A stretch of 32,232 nt of DNA. Origin: Gammaproteobacteria bacterium (lineage in GTDB: Bacteria > Pseudomonadota > Gammaproteobacteria > Steroidobacterales > Woeseiaceae). The notes under the pieces were generated by a model. That model searched no databases and was not told the origin of the DNA. It saw only the letters and a list, made by a program, of their open reading frames with translations. The stretch lies in the NCBI GenBank assembly GCA_029863305.1, contig JAOTVR010000039.1, positions 1 through 32,232 of the forward strand, written 5' to 3'. Both the position numbers and the translations under genes were made by a program. The first letter of the stretch is position 1; the number at the start of each line of letters is the position of its first letter. This document shows positions 1 through 8,181 of this stretch, piece by piece.

Positions 1-1
1 A

Positions 2-1831
2 ACCGCATTCGACCCTGACTCGCGCACCCTGTTTTATACGGCCGACAACCTTGCGTACCGCGACCTGATGGCCGTGGACGTGGACACCGGCGAGAAAACA
101 ATGCTGCTCGAAGACGCACGCATCGGCGATCTCGCGTTCAATCCCGTCGACCGTTCGCTCTGGGGGTTGCGACACCTGAACGGCTACGTATCGCTGGTAC
201 GCATGCCGCATCCGTACACGGAGTGGAATCTCGTGCATGCCTGGCCGTATGGCCACGTCGCCTACGAAATGGACGTCTCGCCGGACGGCACGATGTTATC
301 TGCGTCTGTTGGCGAGATTGACGGCCGGCAATTCCTGCGGGTCTTCCAGATTGCTGACTTGCTGGATGATAACGTCGAGCCGATTGCCGAATTCGAGTTC
401 ACGCCCGCCGCCCCGGAAGGCTTCGTGTTTTCGCCGGACTCGAAGATGCTGTATGGCAGCTCATTCTGGACAGGCGTCTCGAACATCTTTTCCTTCGAGA
501 TAGAGACCGGCAATCTCGAGGCCGTCAGCAATACCGATTCGGGTCTATTCCGCCCGATACCGCTAGCCGACGGCAGGCTGCTGGTCTCGGAATATACCGG
601 CCAGGGCTTCTCGCCCACGATCATTGACCCGGTGCCTCTTGAGGATGTGGGCAACATCACGTACCTCGGCAACGAAGTCGTAAAGAAGCATGACGTCATC
701 ACCGAATGGAACGTCATCAAGACCCTAGATGAGGTCGACCACGAAGCGCTCATCACGAAGCGCGGCAAGTATCGGCCGTACCGCGAATTGGGCTTTGACT
801 CAGCCTATCCGGTGATCGAGGGCTATCGCGACACCGAGGCTGCCGGCTGGCACTTTCAGTGGAGCGACCCGGCGGTGCTGCATAAATTCTCGCTAACCGC
901 CAGCGCGTCCATCGATGATGAATTGCCGTCGTCCGAGAAGATTCACGTCAGCCTCGATTACAAGGCGCTCAACTGGTATGCGCGCTATCGGCACAACGGA
1001 GCCGATTTCTACGATCTCGCCGGCCCGACCAAGCGCAGCCGCAAAGGCGATGCCTACATCGTCGGCTATGAGCGATCCCTGGTGTACGACGATCCGCGGG
1101 AACTCGATTTCTCGGCGCAAGTCGCCTACTACAGTGGCCTCGATACCTTGCCCGGTAACCAGAACGTCCCGACGCTGCTAATCGAGGACATACTCTCAGC
1201 CGACGTCGGCTTGCACTATACAAACACGCGCAAGTCCGTTGGCTCCGTCGACCACGAAAAGGGCTACCGCTGGAACGTCGACGTGATGGGCGACAGGTCC
1301 GACTTCAGCACGGTCGTGAAACCCCATGCCGGCCTGGACTTCGGCTTCGCCTTGCCGTGGAAACATTCTTCGATCTGGTTATACAACGCCGCGGGAACGA
1401 GCGACGGCGACGCGCTGGACCCGCTCGGCAATTTCTATTTCGGCGGCTTCGGTAATAACTACGTCGACAATCGCGAAGTCAAACGTTACCGCGATTACTA
1501 CAGCATGCCGGGCTTCGAGATTGACGAAATCAGTGGCACGGACTTCGTCAAGTCCACGCTGGAGTGGAATTTGCCGCCAATCCGCTTTCGGGAGGTGGGC
1601 ACGCCGAGTTTCTTCCTCAAACATATCCGGCCTGCCATATTCTACGGCGGACTTCGAACCGATCTCGGCGAGTTGACCGAACGCACGGTGACGACGCTCG
1701 GCGCGCAACTCGATCTCGAGTTCACGCTTGCGCATCGGCTGCCGATGACCTTGTCGGTCGGTTATGCCGCTGGCTATGAGAGCGGCAATCGGTTGAGCGA
1801 CGAGTGGATGATATCGCTTAAAATACTGTGA
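2..1831 (+). CDS. Beta-propeller / outer-membrane beta-barrel protein, 5'-truncated
   Basis: The reading frame is open from base 2 with no stop, and the residues before the first internal Met (base 68) still read as a propeller blade (TAFDPDSRTLFYTADN), so the gene starts outside the window. Residues up to about 220 repeat the pattern 'SPDG.ML / SPDSKMLYGSS.. / IF.FEIETG', typical of TolB/WD40-like propellers. The last 300 or so residues are rich in alternating polar/aromatic strands (for example FYFGGFGNNYVDN) and end in a strand-like tail WMISLKIL, which resembles the C-terminal barrel of surface-antigen (Omp85/BamA-like) proteins. I infer a periplasmic propeller attached to an outer-membrane barrel. 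Some family members carry an N-terminal peptidase-like domain; that part is not visible here. The stop is one base before the PrsW-type gene, so the two are probably translated together. The function is unknown. Confidence 0.7.
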   Translation, partial: TAFDPDSRTLFYTADNLAYRDLMAVDVDTGEKTMLLEDARIGDLAFNPVDRSLWGLRHLNGYVSLVRMPHPYTEWNLVHAWPYGHVAYEMDVSPDGTMLSASVGEIDGRQFLRVFQIADLLDDNVEPIAEFEFTPAAPEGFVFSPDSKMLYGSSFWTGVSNIFSFEIETGNLEAVSNTDSGLFRPIPLADGRLLVSEYTGQGFSPTIIDPVPLEDVGNITYLGNEVVKKHDVITEWNVIKTLDEVDHEALITKRGKYRPYRELGFDSAYPVIEGYRDTEAAGWHFQWSDPAVLHKFSLTASASIDDELPSSEKIHVSLDYKALNWYARYRHNGADFYDLAGPTKRSRKGDAYIVGYERSLVYDDPRELDFSAQVAYYSGLDTLPGNQNVPTLLIEDILSADVGLHYTNTRKSVGSVDHEKGYRWNVDVMGDRSDFSTVVKPHAGLDFGFALPWKHSSIWLYNAAGTSDGDALDPLGNFYFGGFGNNYVDNREVKRYRDYYSMPGFEIDEISGTDFVKSTLEWNLPPIRFREVGTPSFFLKHIRPAIFYGGLRTDLGELTERTVTTLGAQLDLEFTLAHRLPMTLSVGYAAGYESGNRLSDEWMISLKIL

Positions 1832-1832
1832 T

Positions 1833-2852
1833 ATGTCCACAGATATTCTCATCAGGGCGCCGGTCGGGCTGGTCCCGGTACTGATATTCCTCGTTGTCCT
1901 GCTGTACATGGACAGCTACAAGCTTGTCCGCCTGAGGACGGTCCTGTGGGTGATCGGTGCCGGCGCATTGATGACTGTGCTCGCCTACTTTATCAACGGC
2001 GCCCTGCTCGAATGGCTGCAGATCGATTTCAAGACCCTGTCGCGATACGTCGCTCCTCTGACCGAGGAACTGCTCAAAGGCTCGATCATCGTTTTGTTGT
2101 TTCGCTTGCACCGCATCGGCTTCCTCGTGGACAGCGCGATCATGGGTTTCGCGGTCGGCAGCGGCTTCGCGTTCGTGGAGAATCTTTACTATCTGCAATC
2201 GGCCGGTGACGCGCATGTCGCCGTCTGGGTGGTCCGTGGTTTTGGTACCGCCATCATGCACGGCGGCGTCACGGCGATCTTTGCGATCATGTCGCAAGCG
2301 CTGACCGAACGGCACATGAAGATCAATCCGCTACTCTATGTCCCTGGCATGTTCGTTGCGGTCACTTTGCATTCCGCGTTCAACCACTTCTGGTTACAGC
2401 CGATGCAAATGACGCTTTTCATCCTGTTGCTGTTGCCGCCAATCCTCTACGTCGTCTTCCGCCGGAGCGCGGCGCATCTGCACGAGTGGCTTGAGCTGGA
2501 TTTTGACGCCGACGCGCAATTGCTGGAACAGATTAACTCCGGTGATTTCGCAGCATCGAAGATTGGCCGCTTCCTGCACGACCTTCGCGAAAAGTTCGAA
2601 GGTCCGGTCGTCGTGGACATGCTGTGCTACCTGCGCCTGTACACCGAACTCGCGCTGCGCGCCAAAGGCGTGTTGATGATGCGTGAGAACGGTCTCGATG
2701 CACCGATTGGCGAACGCACGCGCGAGAAGTTTGCCGAAATGGAATACCTCGAAGGCAGCATCGGCAAGACAGGCGTACTGGCGATGCGGCCGTTCCTGCA
2801 CATGACGCGCAAGGATCTGTGGCAGCTTTACGTGCTCGAGGATCGTGGTTAG
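1833..2852 (+). CDS. PrsW-type intramembrane metalloprotease
   Basis: 339 residues. Several hydrophobic helices fill the first 210 residues (about 12-26, 37-55, 83-90, 100-121, 130-153, 168-182, 193-208). The PrsW/CAAX-protease motifs are present: TEELLK with E78-E79 and K82, the FxxxE motif ending at E116 (FAFVEN), H143 in IMHGG, and HSAFNH with H180 and H185. In this family these residues form a membrane-buried active site. Bacillus PrsW cuts an anti-sigma factor, but the substrate here cannot be predicted. The C-terminal 130 residues are soluble and helical, with no recognised domain. The start codon follows the previous stop after one base, implying translational coupling to the barrel protein gene. 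No anti-sigma or sigma gene is visible nearby. Confidence 0.85.
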   Translation: MSTDILIRAPVGLVPVLIFLVVLLYMDSYKLVRLRTVLWVIGAGALMTVLAYFINGALLEWLQIDFKTLSRYVAPLTEELLKGSIIVLLFRLHRIGFLVDSAIMGFAVGSGFAFVENLYYLQSAGDAHVAVWVVRGFGTAIMHGGVTAIFAIMSQALTERHMKINPLLYVPGMFVAVTLHSAFNHFWLQPMQMTLFILLLLPPILYVVFRRSAAHLHEWLELDFDADAQLLEQINSGDFAASKIGRFLHDLREKFEGPVVVDMLCYLRLYTELALRAKGVLMMRENGLDAPIGERTREKFAEMEYLEGSIGKTGVLAMRPFLHMTRKDLWQLYVLEDRG

Positions 2853-2993
2853 GTCGGAGCCATCAGCGGTACGAGCAACTACGCCACGAGGCCGCTGATC
2901 GTCAGGAATCAATCAGCATGACCGCGTCGCAGCCTGGCGGCACTGCCAGCCGATTTGCGTTTTCAGTAATCATCACTCATCGTCAGCCTCTAC
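2853..2993. other. Intergenic region with a small inverted repeat
   Basis: About 140 bp without a gene. It contains an 8-bp inverted repeat ATCAGCGG (2862-2869) / CCGCTGAT (2892-2899) and a weaker CTGGC/GCCAG hairpin (2934-2949) followed by a mildly T-rich stretch. Either could weakly terminate the upstream transcript, but neither has a clean U-tract. I see no convincing promoter or ribosome binding site for the next gene. Confidence 0.3.
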
Positions 2994-3947
2994 ATGAAAG
3001 CCGTATTTCTCGATTACGCAACCGTAGGTCCGGGTCTGGATACAGGCCCCCTGTCTGCGCTGTTGCCGGACCTGACGATCTTCGACGCAACCGACGACAG
3101 TCAGGTTCCGGATCGCATACGCGATGTGGAGTTTGTCTTCGCCAACAAGATTCGTATTTATGACGAGCTGTTCGATGCCGCGAACAAGTTACGCTTTATC
3201 GGCCTGACCGCGACCGGCGTCGACAACATCGATCTCGACAGCGCCGCAAGTCACGGTGTCGCCGTCTGCAATATTCGTGGCTATTGCACCCGCGCAGTGA
3301 CCGAACATGTCTTTGGTGTGCTCTTGACGCTCGCACATAGCCTGCATCGCTACTCGGCTGCGGTGCGGGACGGTGCGTGGCAGGAAGCGCAGAATTTCTG
3401 CATGTTGCGCTTTCCGCTCAGAGAGTTGTCGACGATGACGATGGGCGTCGTCGGCCACGGCGAACTCGGAAGCGCCGTCGCCCGCAGAGCGCGTGACTTC
3501 GATATGCCGGTGCTCGTCTCTGCACGGCCGGGCTCGGAGACGGTCGACGCGGACCGTGTTTCATTTGATGAACTGCTGCTGCGCTCCGACGTGATTTCCC
3601 TGCATTGCCCGTTGACCGACCAGACTCGTGGCCTGTTCGGTGCCGCTGAATTCCGCAAAATGAAGTCCTCGGCGATCCTGATCAACACGGCGCGCGGTGC
3701 GCTGGTCGACTCCGCGGCACTCGTCGACGCCCTGCAATCGGGCGAGATCGCCGCGGCCGCCATCGACGTGCTGCCCAAAGAGCCGCCGGTCGACGGCAAT
3801 CCGTTACTCGACTACACCGGCGAAAACCTGATCGTCACGCCGCACATTGCCTGGGCAACGGACCGATCGAGGCAGGACTCGATCCATGAGCTTGCGGCAA
3901 ATGTCGCGGCTTTCCTGAACGGCGAGCGGCGCAATCGGGTAGTGTAA
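2994..3947 (+). CDS. D-2-hydroxyacid dehydrogenase (NAD-dependent, glycerate/hydroxypyruvate reductase type)
   Basis: 317 residues, the normal length for the family. A Rossmann dinucleotide motif GxGxxG is at G154-G156-G159 (GVVGHGELG). The catalytic triad of the family is present: R234 in NTARGALVD, E263 in LPKEPP and H284 in PHIAWAT. The N-terminal segment with ATGVDNID (about 73-80) and TEHVFG (103-108) is also characteristic. Such enzymes reversibly reduce 2-keto acids (hydroxypyruvate, glyoxylate and relatives) in the cytoplasm. The exact substrate cannot be read from sequence; similarity to HprA-type glycerate dehydrogenases is my impression only. There is no clear Shine-Dalgarno sequence before the ATG. 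The gene ends 3 bp from the convergent Nudix gene, leaving no space for a separate terminator. Confidence 0.85.
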   Translation: MKAVFLDYATVGPGLDTGPLSALLPDLTIFDATDDSQVPDRIRDVEFVFANKIRIYDELFDAANKLRFIGLTATGVDNIDLDSAASHGVAVCNIRGYCTRAVTEHVFGVLLTLAHSLHRYSAAVRDGAWQEAQNFCMLRFPLRELSTMTMGVVGHGELGSAVARRARDFDMPVLVSARPGSETVDADRVSFDELLLRSDVISLHCPLTDQTRGLFGAAEFRKMKSSAILINTARGALVDSAALVDALQSGEIAAAAIDVLPKEPPVDGNPLLDYTGENLIVTPHIAWATDRSRQDSIHELAANVAAFLNGERRNRVV

Positions 3948-3950
3948 CTT

Positions 3951-4367
3951 TCAGGCGCCGATGATTTGCCTGGCCCACTGCACGACGCTGCGTACCCGCG
4001 GCGACGTCAGATCGTAAGCTTCATCGAAGCCGACCCAGCGCCACTCATGGTGCTCGGGCTCGCCGGTCTCGGGCGACGGCCCCATGACAACGGACTCTTG
4101 CGTCGTCTTTGCCAGGTAATAGCGGGCGGTTTTGCCACGACTGTACGGCCCTGTTTCCATGAACCGCTCACCCCACTCGAAAGTCAGCTCATCGATGCTG
4201 GTCTCTTCGCAAACTTCGCGCCGCGCGGCATCCAGCGATTCTTCGCCGTCCTCGCGCAGCCCCTTGGGAAAGTCCCAGTGATGGTAGGCGCGGAGCAACA
4301 GCGTCACCCAGCCCTCTTCGGTGTTGCGAGCCAGCACGACGCCACAGGAAAGAGACGTATCGTTCAT
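3951..4367 (-). CDS. Nudix hydrolase (diadenosine tetraphosphatase-like)
   Basis: 138 residues. The Nudix box is recognisable at residues 36-58: G36, E42, R50-E51 and E54-E55 occupy the metal-binding and catalytic positions, but the usual Gly near the end of the box is Ser57 (EETSI). The sequence W-D-F-P-K-G just before the box is typical of the Ap4A hydrolase/MutT-like branch, so it probably cleaves a nucleoside diphosphate-X compound as housekeeping. Start choice: the ATG at 4367 overlaps the ybbP stop as TGATG, and a GTG one codon earlier (4370) is also possible. It appears to be the last gene of the ybbA-ybbP transcript. Confidence 0.85.
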   Translation of the reverse strand: MNDTSLSCGVVLARNTEEGWVTLLLRAYHHWDFPKGLREDGEESLDAARREVCEETSIDELTFEWGERFMETGPYSRGKTARYYLAKTTQESVVMGPSPETGEPEHHEWRWVGFDEAYDLTSPRVRSVVQWARQIIGA

Positions 4368-6856
4368 CACGCTGCTCGCAGGACGTCAACGGGTGGCGCA
4401 TTGACGGCCCCACGTGCTGCAACAAAGCCGCTGGCACAAACGACCAGCACACCTGCCGCCACGCCGACAATCCATATCAACGGATTGAACTCATACGGCA
4501 GATCGAATAGCTGTGCCGCGATAATTGCCGCGAGTATCGAAGCGCCGACCGAAGCGAGTATGCCCGCCGCAGCACCGAGAGCCGCGAACTCCGCCATGAC
4601 GCCCGAAAAGACCGTGCGCTTGCGCGCACCGAGTGCCCGCAGCATTGCGCTCTCGAATCGGCGCTCATCGATTGTCGACTGCACGGCCGCAAACAAAACC
4701 GCGATTCCCGCCGCGAGCGTGAACACGAACACGGCCTGCACCGCCAGGCTCGCTTTTTCGATAATGCCGCGTATCTGTTGCAGTATCGAGTCGAGGTCGA
4801 TGACCGAAATGCTCGGGTGGGCGCGCACGAGCTTGATGAGCACAGGCTGTTGCTCCTTCTCGATACGCAAACTCGAAATATAGGTGGTCGGCATGCCGTC
4901 GAGCGCCCCCGGGGAAAAGACCATGAAGAAATTCGGCTGAAATGAATCCCAGTTGATCTTGCGGATGCTCGCGATGGTTACCTCTAGCTCCCTCCCCGCG
5001 ATCACGAATGTCATCTTGTCACCGACGACCAGGCCTGTTTCGACCGCCGCTTCTTCTTCGACCGAAACCAGCGGCGGCCCCGCGTAGTCTTCCGGCCACC
5101 ACTCACCGTCCACGATTTCATTGCTTGACGAAAGCCGCGCGGCGAACGACAAATTGGCTTCGCGCGTCGCCATCCACTGGCCACCCGGGTCCGGGTACTC
5201 ACGTTCTTTCACCGACACGCCGTTAATCGTCGCCATGCGGGCGCGGACCAGTGGCACGAACTCGGGCACTTCGATCCCATCTGCTGCATAGATACTCGCG
5301 ACCGACTCGAGCTCGTGCGGTTGAATATTGATCATGAAGTGATTCGGCGCGCTTTCGTCGAGCGTCTGTCGCCACCCCTGCAACAAATCGGTCCGCACGA
5401 TCGTCAATAACAGCAGCACGGTCAATCCGAGACCGAAAGCGACGACTTGTACGGCGCTGTCGCGGCCACGACGCGCAACGTTCGCAAGGCCATAGCGCCA
5501 CGCGACACCAACACCGGAGCGGAAGCGGCCCATCGAGGCAACCAGCGCACGCCCGACCCAATACAACGCCGCGGCGATAATGACGATCCCACCGAGCAGA
5601 ATCACGAGCATGCGTGCGTCGCCGACAGAGCGGTACAGCAGAGCTGCGACGGCGACAAGAGATAAACCGGCGACCAGTATGCGAGATGGCGCTGGTGGCA
5701 TGACGTCGTGCCGCAACACTCGAAGCGGCGGCGTATTGCGCAGCTGAATCAGCGACGGCAGTGCAAAACCGGCAAGCAAAACCAGCGCGCTGCCACTGCC
5801 GAGAATCACCGGCATCGGACCGACGCCGGGCAGGTCACTCGCTATCAGGTCCGACAGGATCCAGGACAGGGTTTCCTCGGCCGCAAAACCGACGACGCTG
5901 CCAGCGATGATACCGAGCGCGCCGAGCAGCATGAGCTGCACAAGCGAGACGGAAATCACGAAGCGCTGCGTTGCGCCCAGGCTCTTCATCAGGGCCACGG
6001 TGTCCATGCGCCGATGCGCGAAGCGGCGCGCCGACATTGCGACGGCGACGGCGCTCAGTAACAGGCTGATGACCGCCGTCAACGACAGAAACCGCTGCGC
6101 CCGGTCAGCGGCATTGTTCGCGCGGTCACTGCTTTCCTCACGATTCGAGACGCGCAACAAAGAGGTCTCGTCAGTCTCTACCGCATCGTTGAAAGCACTT
6201 ACCGCCGCCTCGTCACCGGCAACCAGCAGTGCGTACCCGACCCGGCTGCCTTCGCCGATCAGCCCGGTCTCGGGAATGTCCTCAATATTCATCAACAATG
6301 ACGGCGCGAGGGACGCAAAGCCGATTGACTGGTCGGGTCGATACGTCAGGACCGCGGTCACGAGCAGCTCCAACTCACCGACCATTATGCGATCGCCCAC
6401 GTCAGCCTCCACCCTGGCCAGCAGGGCGCCATCCGCCCAGGTCTCGCCGCGAGGGGGGACGCCTGTCGCTACGCGCTGCTCCCCGAACAAGGTGTCGGCA
6501 ACACGGACATTGCCGCGCAGGGGATAGCTGCTGCTGACCGCTTTGATGGTCGCGAGCGCGCTCAGGTCTCCGGCGAATACCACGCTCGGAAACGTATTGG
6601 TTTCGGCGGTCTGCAGATCGAATTCTGCGGCTTTGTCCGACAGGGCATCCGGTATCGGTTCCTGTGACCGCAGGCGCAGATCGGCGGCCAGTACCTCATT
6701 TGCCTGCCGGGCGACCGCTTTGCCGATGCGATCGGTCAGGAAACCGACCGCCGTCAGCGCGGCGACCGCCAGTGCGACCGCCGCAAGCAGCACCAGGACC
6801 TCGCCCGAACGAAGCTCACGACCGAAACTGCGCAATGCGAACGTAACCGCCTTCAC
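4367..6856 (-). CDS. ybbP: ABC transporter permease, FtsX/MacB family (YbbP-like)
   Basis: 829 residues, close to the size of E. coli YbbP (about 800). There is an N-terminal transmembrane helix (about 18-40) followed by a large periplasmic domain. A first FtsX-type membrane unit lies around 255-370, with further helices around 390-500, a second periplasmic segment, and a final FtsX unit near the C-terminus (about 700-820, with RRFESAMLRALGARKR). The start is GTG and overlaps the ybbA stop as GTGA, so it is translated with its ATPase partner. MacB/Lol-type permeases do not move substrate through a channel but act mechanically on lipids, peptides or lipoproteins. The YbbAP substrate is not firmly known; association with TesA is a conserved context. 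Confidence 0.85.
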   Translation of the reverse strand: MKAVTFALRSFGRELRSGEVLVLLAAVALAVAALTAVGFLTDRIGKAVARQANEVLAADLRLRSQEPIPDALSDKAAEFDLQTAETNTFPSVVFAGDLSALATIKAVSSSYPLRGNVRVADTLFGEQRVATGVPPRGETWADGALLARVEADVGDRIMVGELELLVTAVLTYRPDQSIGFASLAPSLLMNIEDIPETGLIGEGSRVGYALLVAGDEAAVSAFNDAVETDETSLLRVSNREESSDRANNAADRAQRFLSLTAVISLLLSAVAVAMSARRFAHRRMDTVALMKSLGATQRFVISVSLVQLMLLGALGIIAGSVVGFAAEETLSWILSDLIASDLPGVGPMPVILGSGSALVLLAGFALPSLIQLRNTPPLRVLRHDVMPPAPSRILVAGLSLVAVAALLYRSVGDARMLVILLGGIVIIAAALYWVGRALVASMGRFRSGVGVAWRYGLANVARRGRDSAVQVVAFGLGLTVLLLLTIVRTDLLQGWRQTLDESAPNHFMINIQPHELESVASIYAADGIEVPEFVPLVRARMATINGVSVKEREYPDPGGQWMATREANLSFAARLSSSNEIVDGEWWPEDYAGPPLVSVEEEAAVETGLVVGDKMTFVIAGRELEVTIASIRKINWDSFQPNFFMVFSPGALDGMPTTYISSLRIEKEQQPVLIKLVRAHPSISVIDLDSILQQIRGIIEKASLAVQAVFVFTLAAGIAVLFAAVQSTIDERRFESAMLRALGARKRTVFSGVMAEFAALGAAAGILASVGASILAAIIAAQLFDLPYEFNPLIWIVGVAAGVLVVCASGFVAARGAVNAPPVDVLRAA

Positions 6857-7560
6857 GGAGATGCCTTGCTGTCGTTCACCAGCCGCCCGGTATCCAGGCT
6901 CAGCAACCGGTCGCAGCGCTCGGCGAGCGAGTGGTCGTGCGTAACAAGAATCAGAGTCGTCGACGAGCTGCGATTCAGCTCGAACATGAGCTCCATGATG
7001 GTGCCGCCCGTGCGGCTGTCCAGATTGCCCGTCGGCTCATCGGCAAACAGCACGGCCGGCTCGGTGGCAAATGCTCTGGCGATCGCGACGCGTTGTTTCT
7101 CTCCCCCGGACAGTTGTGCCGGATAGTGCCGCCAGCGATCCCTCAGGCCGACCTTTTCGATGATGTCCAGCGACACTTTGCGCGCGTCGCCGGCTCCCGC
7201 CAGCTCGAGCGGCAGCATCACGTTTTCCAGCGCATTCAGTGACGGCACGAGATGAAATGACTGGAACACGAAGCCCACGCTCTCGGCGCGGACCCTGGCG
7301 CGCCCGTCCTCGTCGAGCTCGCCCAGATTGGCGCCGTTCAGCACGACGTGCCCGCGTGTCGGCAGGTCGAGGCCCGCCAATAATGCGAGCAATGTCGACT
7401 TACCGGCGCCCGACGGCCCGACGACAGCAACGGTGGCACCTGCAGCGATACTGAAACTGACGTCCGCCAGAATGGTCAGACTACCCTCTGGACTGCTAAC
7501 CTCTTTACTGATGTCATGCGCTGCGAGAACCGCAGCATTACCGGATACGTTATTTGTCAT
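6853..7560 (-). CDS. ybbA: ABC transporter ATP-binding protein (YbbA-like)
   Basis: 235 residues from the ATG at 7560, the right size for the LolD/MacB ATPase family; the same frame extends upstream but that part looks non-coding. Walker A is GPSGAGKST (48-56), the Q-loop is at Q100 (FVFQSFHLVP), the signature is LSGGEKQR (150-157), Walker B is LFADE (171-175) and the switch histidine is in VTHD. It forms the ATPase half of the transporter with the downstream permease (4-base overlap). The initiator ATG overlaps the tesA initiator on the other strand by two bases. The only possible Shine-Dalgarno is an AAGGG about 14 bases upstream, inside tesA. Confidence 0.92.
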   Translation of the reverse strand: MTNNVSGNAAVLAAHDISKEVSSPEGSLTILADVSFSIAAGATVAVVGPSGAGKSTLLALLAGLDLPTRGHVVLNGANLGELDEDGRARVRAESVGFVFQSFHLVPSLNALENVMLPLELAGAGDARKVSLDIIEKVGLRDRWRHYPAQLSGGEKQRVAIARAFATEPAVLFADEPTGNLDSRTGGTIMELMFELNRSSSTTLILVTHDHSLAERCDRLLSLDTGRLVNDSKASP

Positions 7561-8170
7561 GCGAAGAATTGTTGCCCTTATTGTTTTGTTGCTGACCGCA
7601 AGCGCCCACGGCACAGATACGCCGACAGTGCTCATATTCGGTGACAGCCTGAGTGCAGGATACGGTATAGATGTTGACCAGTCCTGGACCTCGTTGTTGC
7701 AAGCACGTCTCGAAAGCCAAGGGTACGAACATCGGGTGATTAACGCCAGCATCAGCGGTGAGACGACCGAGGGTGGCGCGGCCCGCATCGAAAGCGCGCT
7801 CGAATCGTTCAGTCCTGCGCTGATCATTCTGGAACTTGGCGGCAATGACGGTCTGCGCGGTTTCCCGCCCGCCCGGATGAAAGGCAATCTTGAAAAGATC
7901 ATAAGCAGCAGCAAGGCCTCGGGAGCCGCCGTCGTGCTGCTCGGCATTCGCATTCCATCAAATTACGGGCAGCGATATACCGACGCCTTCGAAAACGTCT
8001 TTCGGGAAGTGGCTGCCGATAACGAAATTCCCTGGGTGGAATTCTTCATGGAAGGCATCGCACTCAATGACGAGCTCCTGCAAACTGACCGTATTCACCC
8101 GAATGCTGCAGCGCAGCCCATTCTGCTGGATAATGCCTGGCCGATAATCAGCAAGGCCCTGGCAAACTAA
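7559..8170 (+). CDS. tesA: Periplasmic acyl-CoA thioesterase I / lysophospholipase L1 (GDSL esterase)
   Basis: 203 residues. A signal peptide is evident (MRRIVALIVLLLTASAHG), with cleavage likely near residue 18. The SGNH/GDSL blocks are in order: GDSLS with nucleophile S30, G-rich block with N96 (LGGNDGLRG) and DRIHP with D177 and H180. The family hydrolyses acyl-CoA, esters and lysophospholipids in the periplasm. The longer upstream frame lies antisense to ybbA and is not credible, and the signal peptide fixes the start. No proper Shine-Dalgarno precedes it. The fadD start lies 11 bases after the stop, giving a fatty-acid operon with tesA and the cupin gene. Confidence 0.92.
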   Translation: MRRIVALIVLLLTASAHGTDTPTVLIFGDSLSAGYGIDVDQSWTSLLQARLESQGYEHRVINASISGETTEGGAARIESALESFSPALIILELGGNDGLRGFPPARMKGNLEKIISSSKASGAAVVLLGIRIPSNYGQRYTDAFENVFREVAADNEIPWVEFFMEGIALNDELLQTDRIHPNAAAQPILLDNAWPIISKALAN

Positions 8171-8181
8171 AGGCGCAATAC

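Noticed and set aside
7561..7953. N-terminal extension of the ybbA frame by about 130 codons
   Set aside because: It runs antisense through the tesA catalytic region, and the ABC ATPase family starts just before AHDISKEV, so the ATG at 7560 is right.
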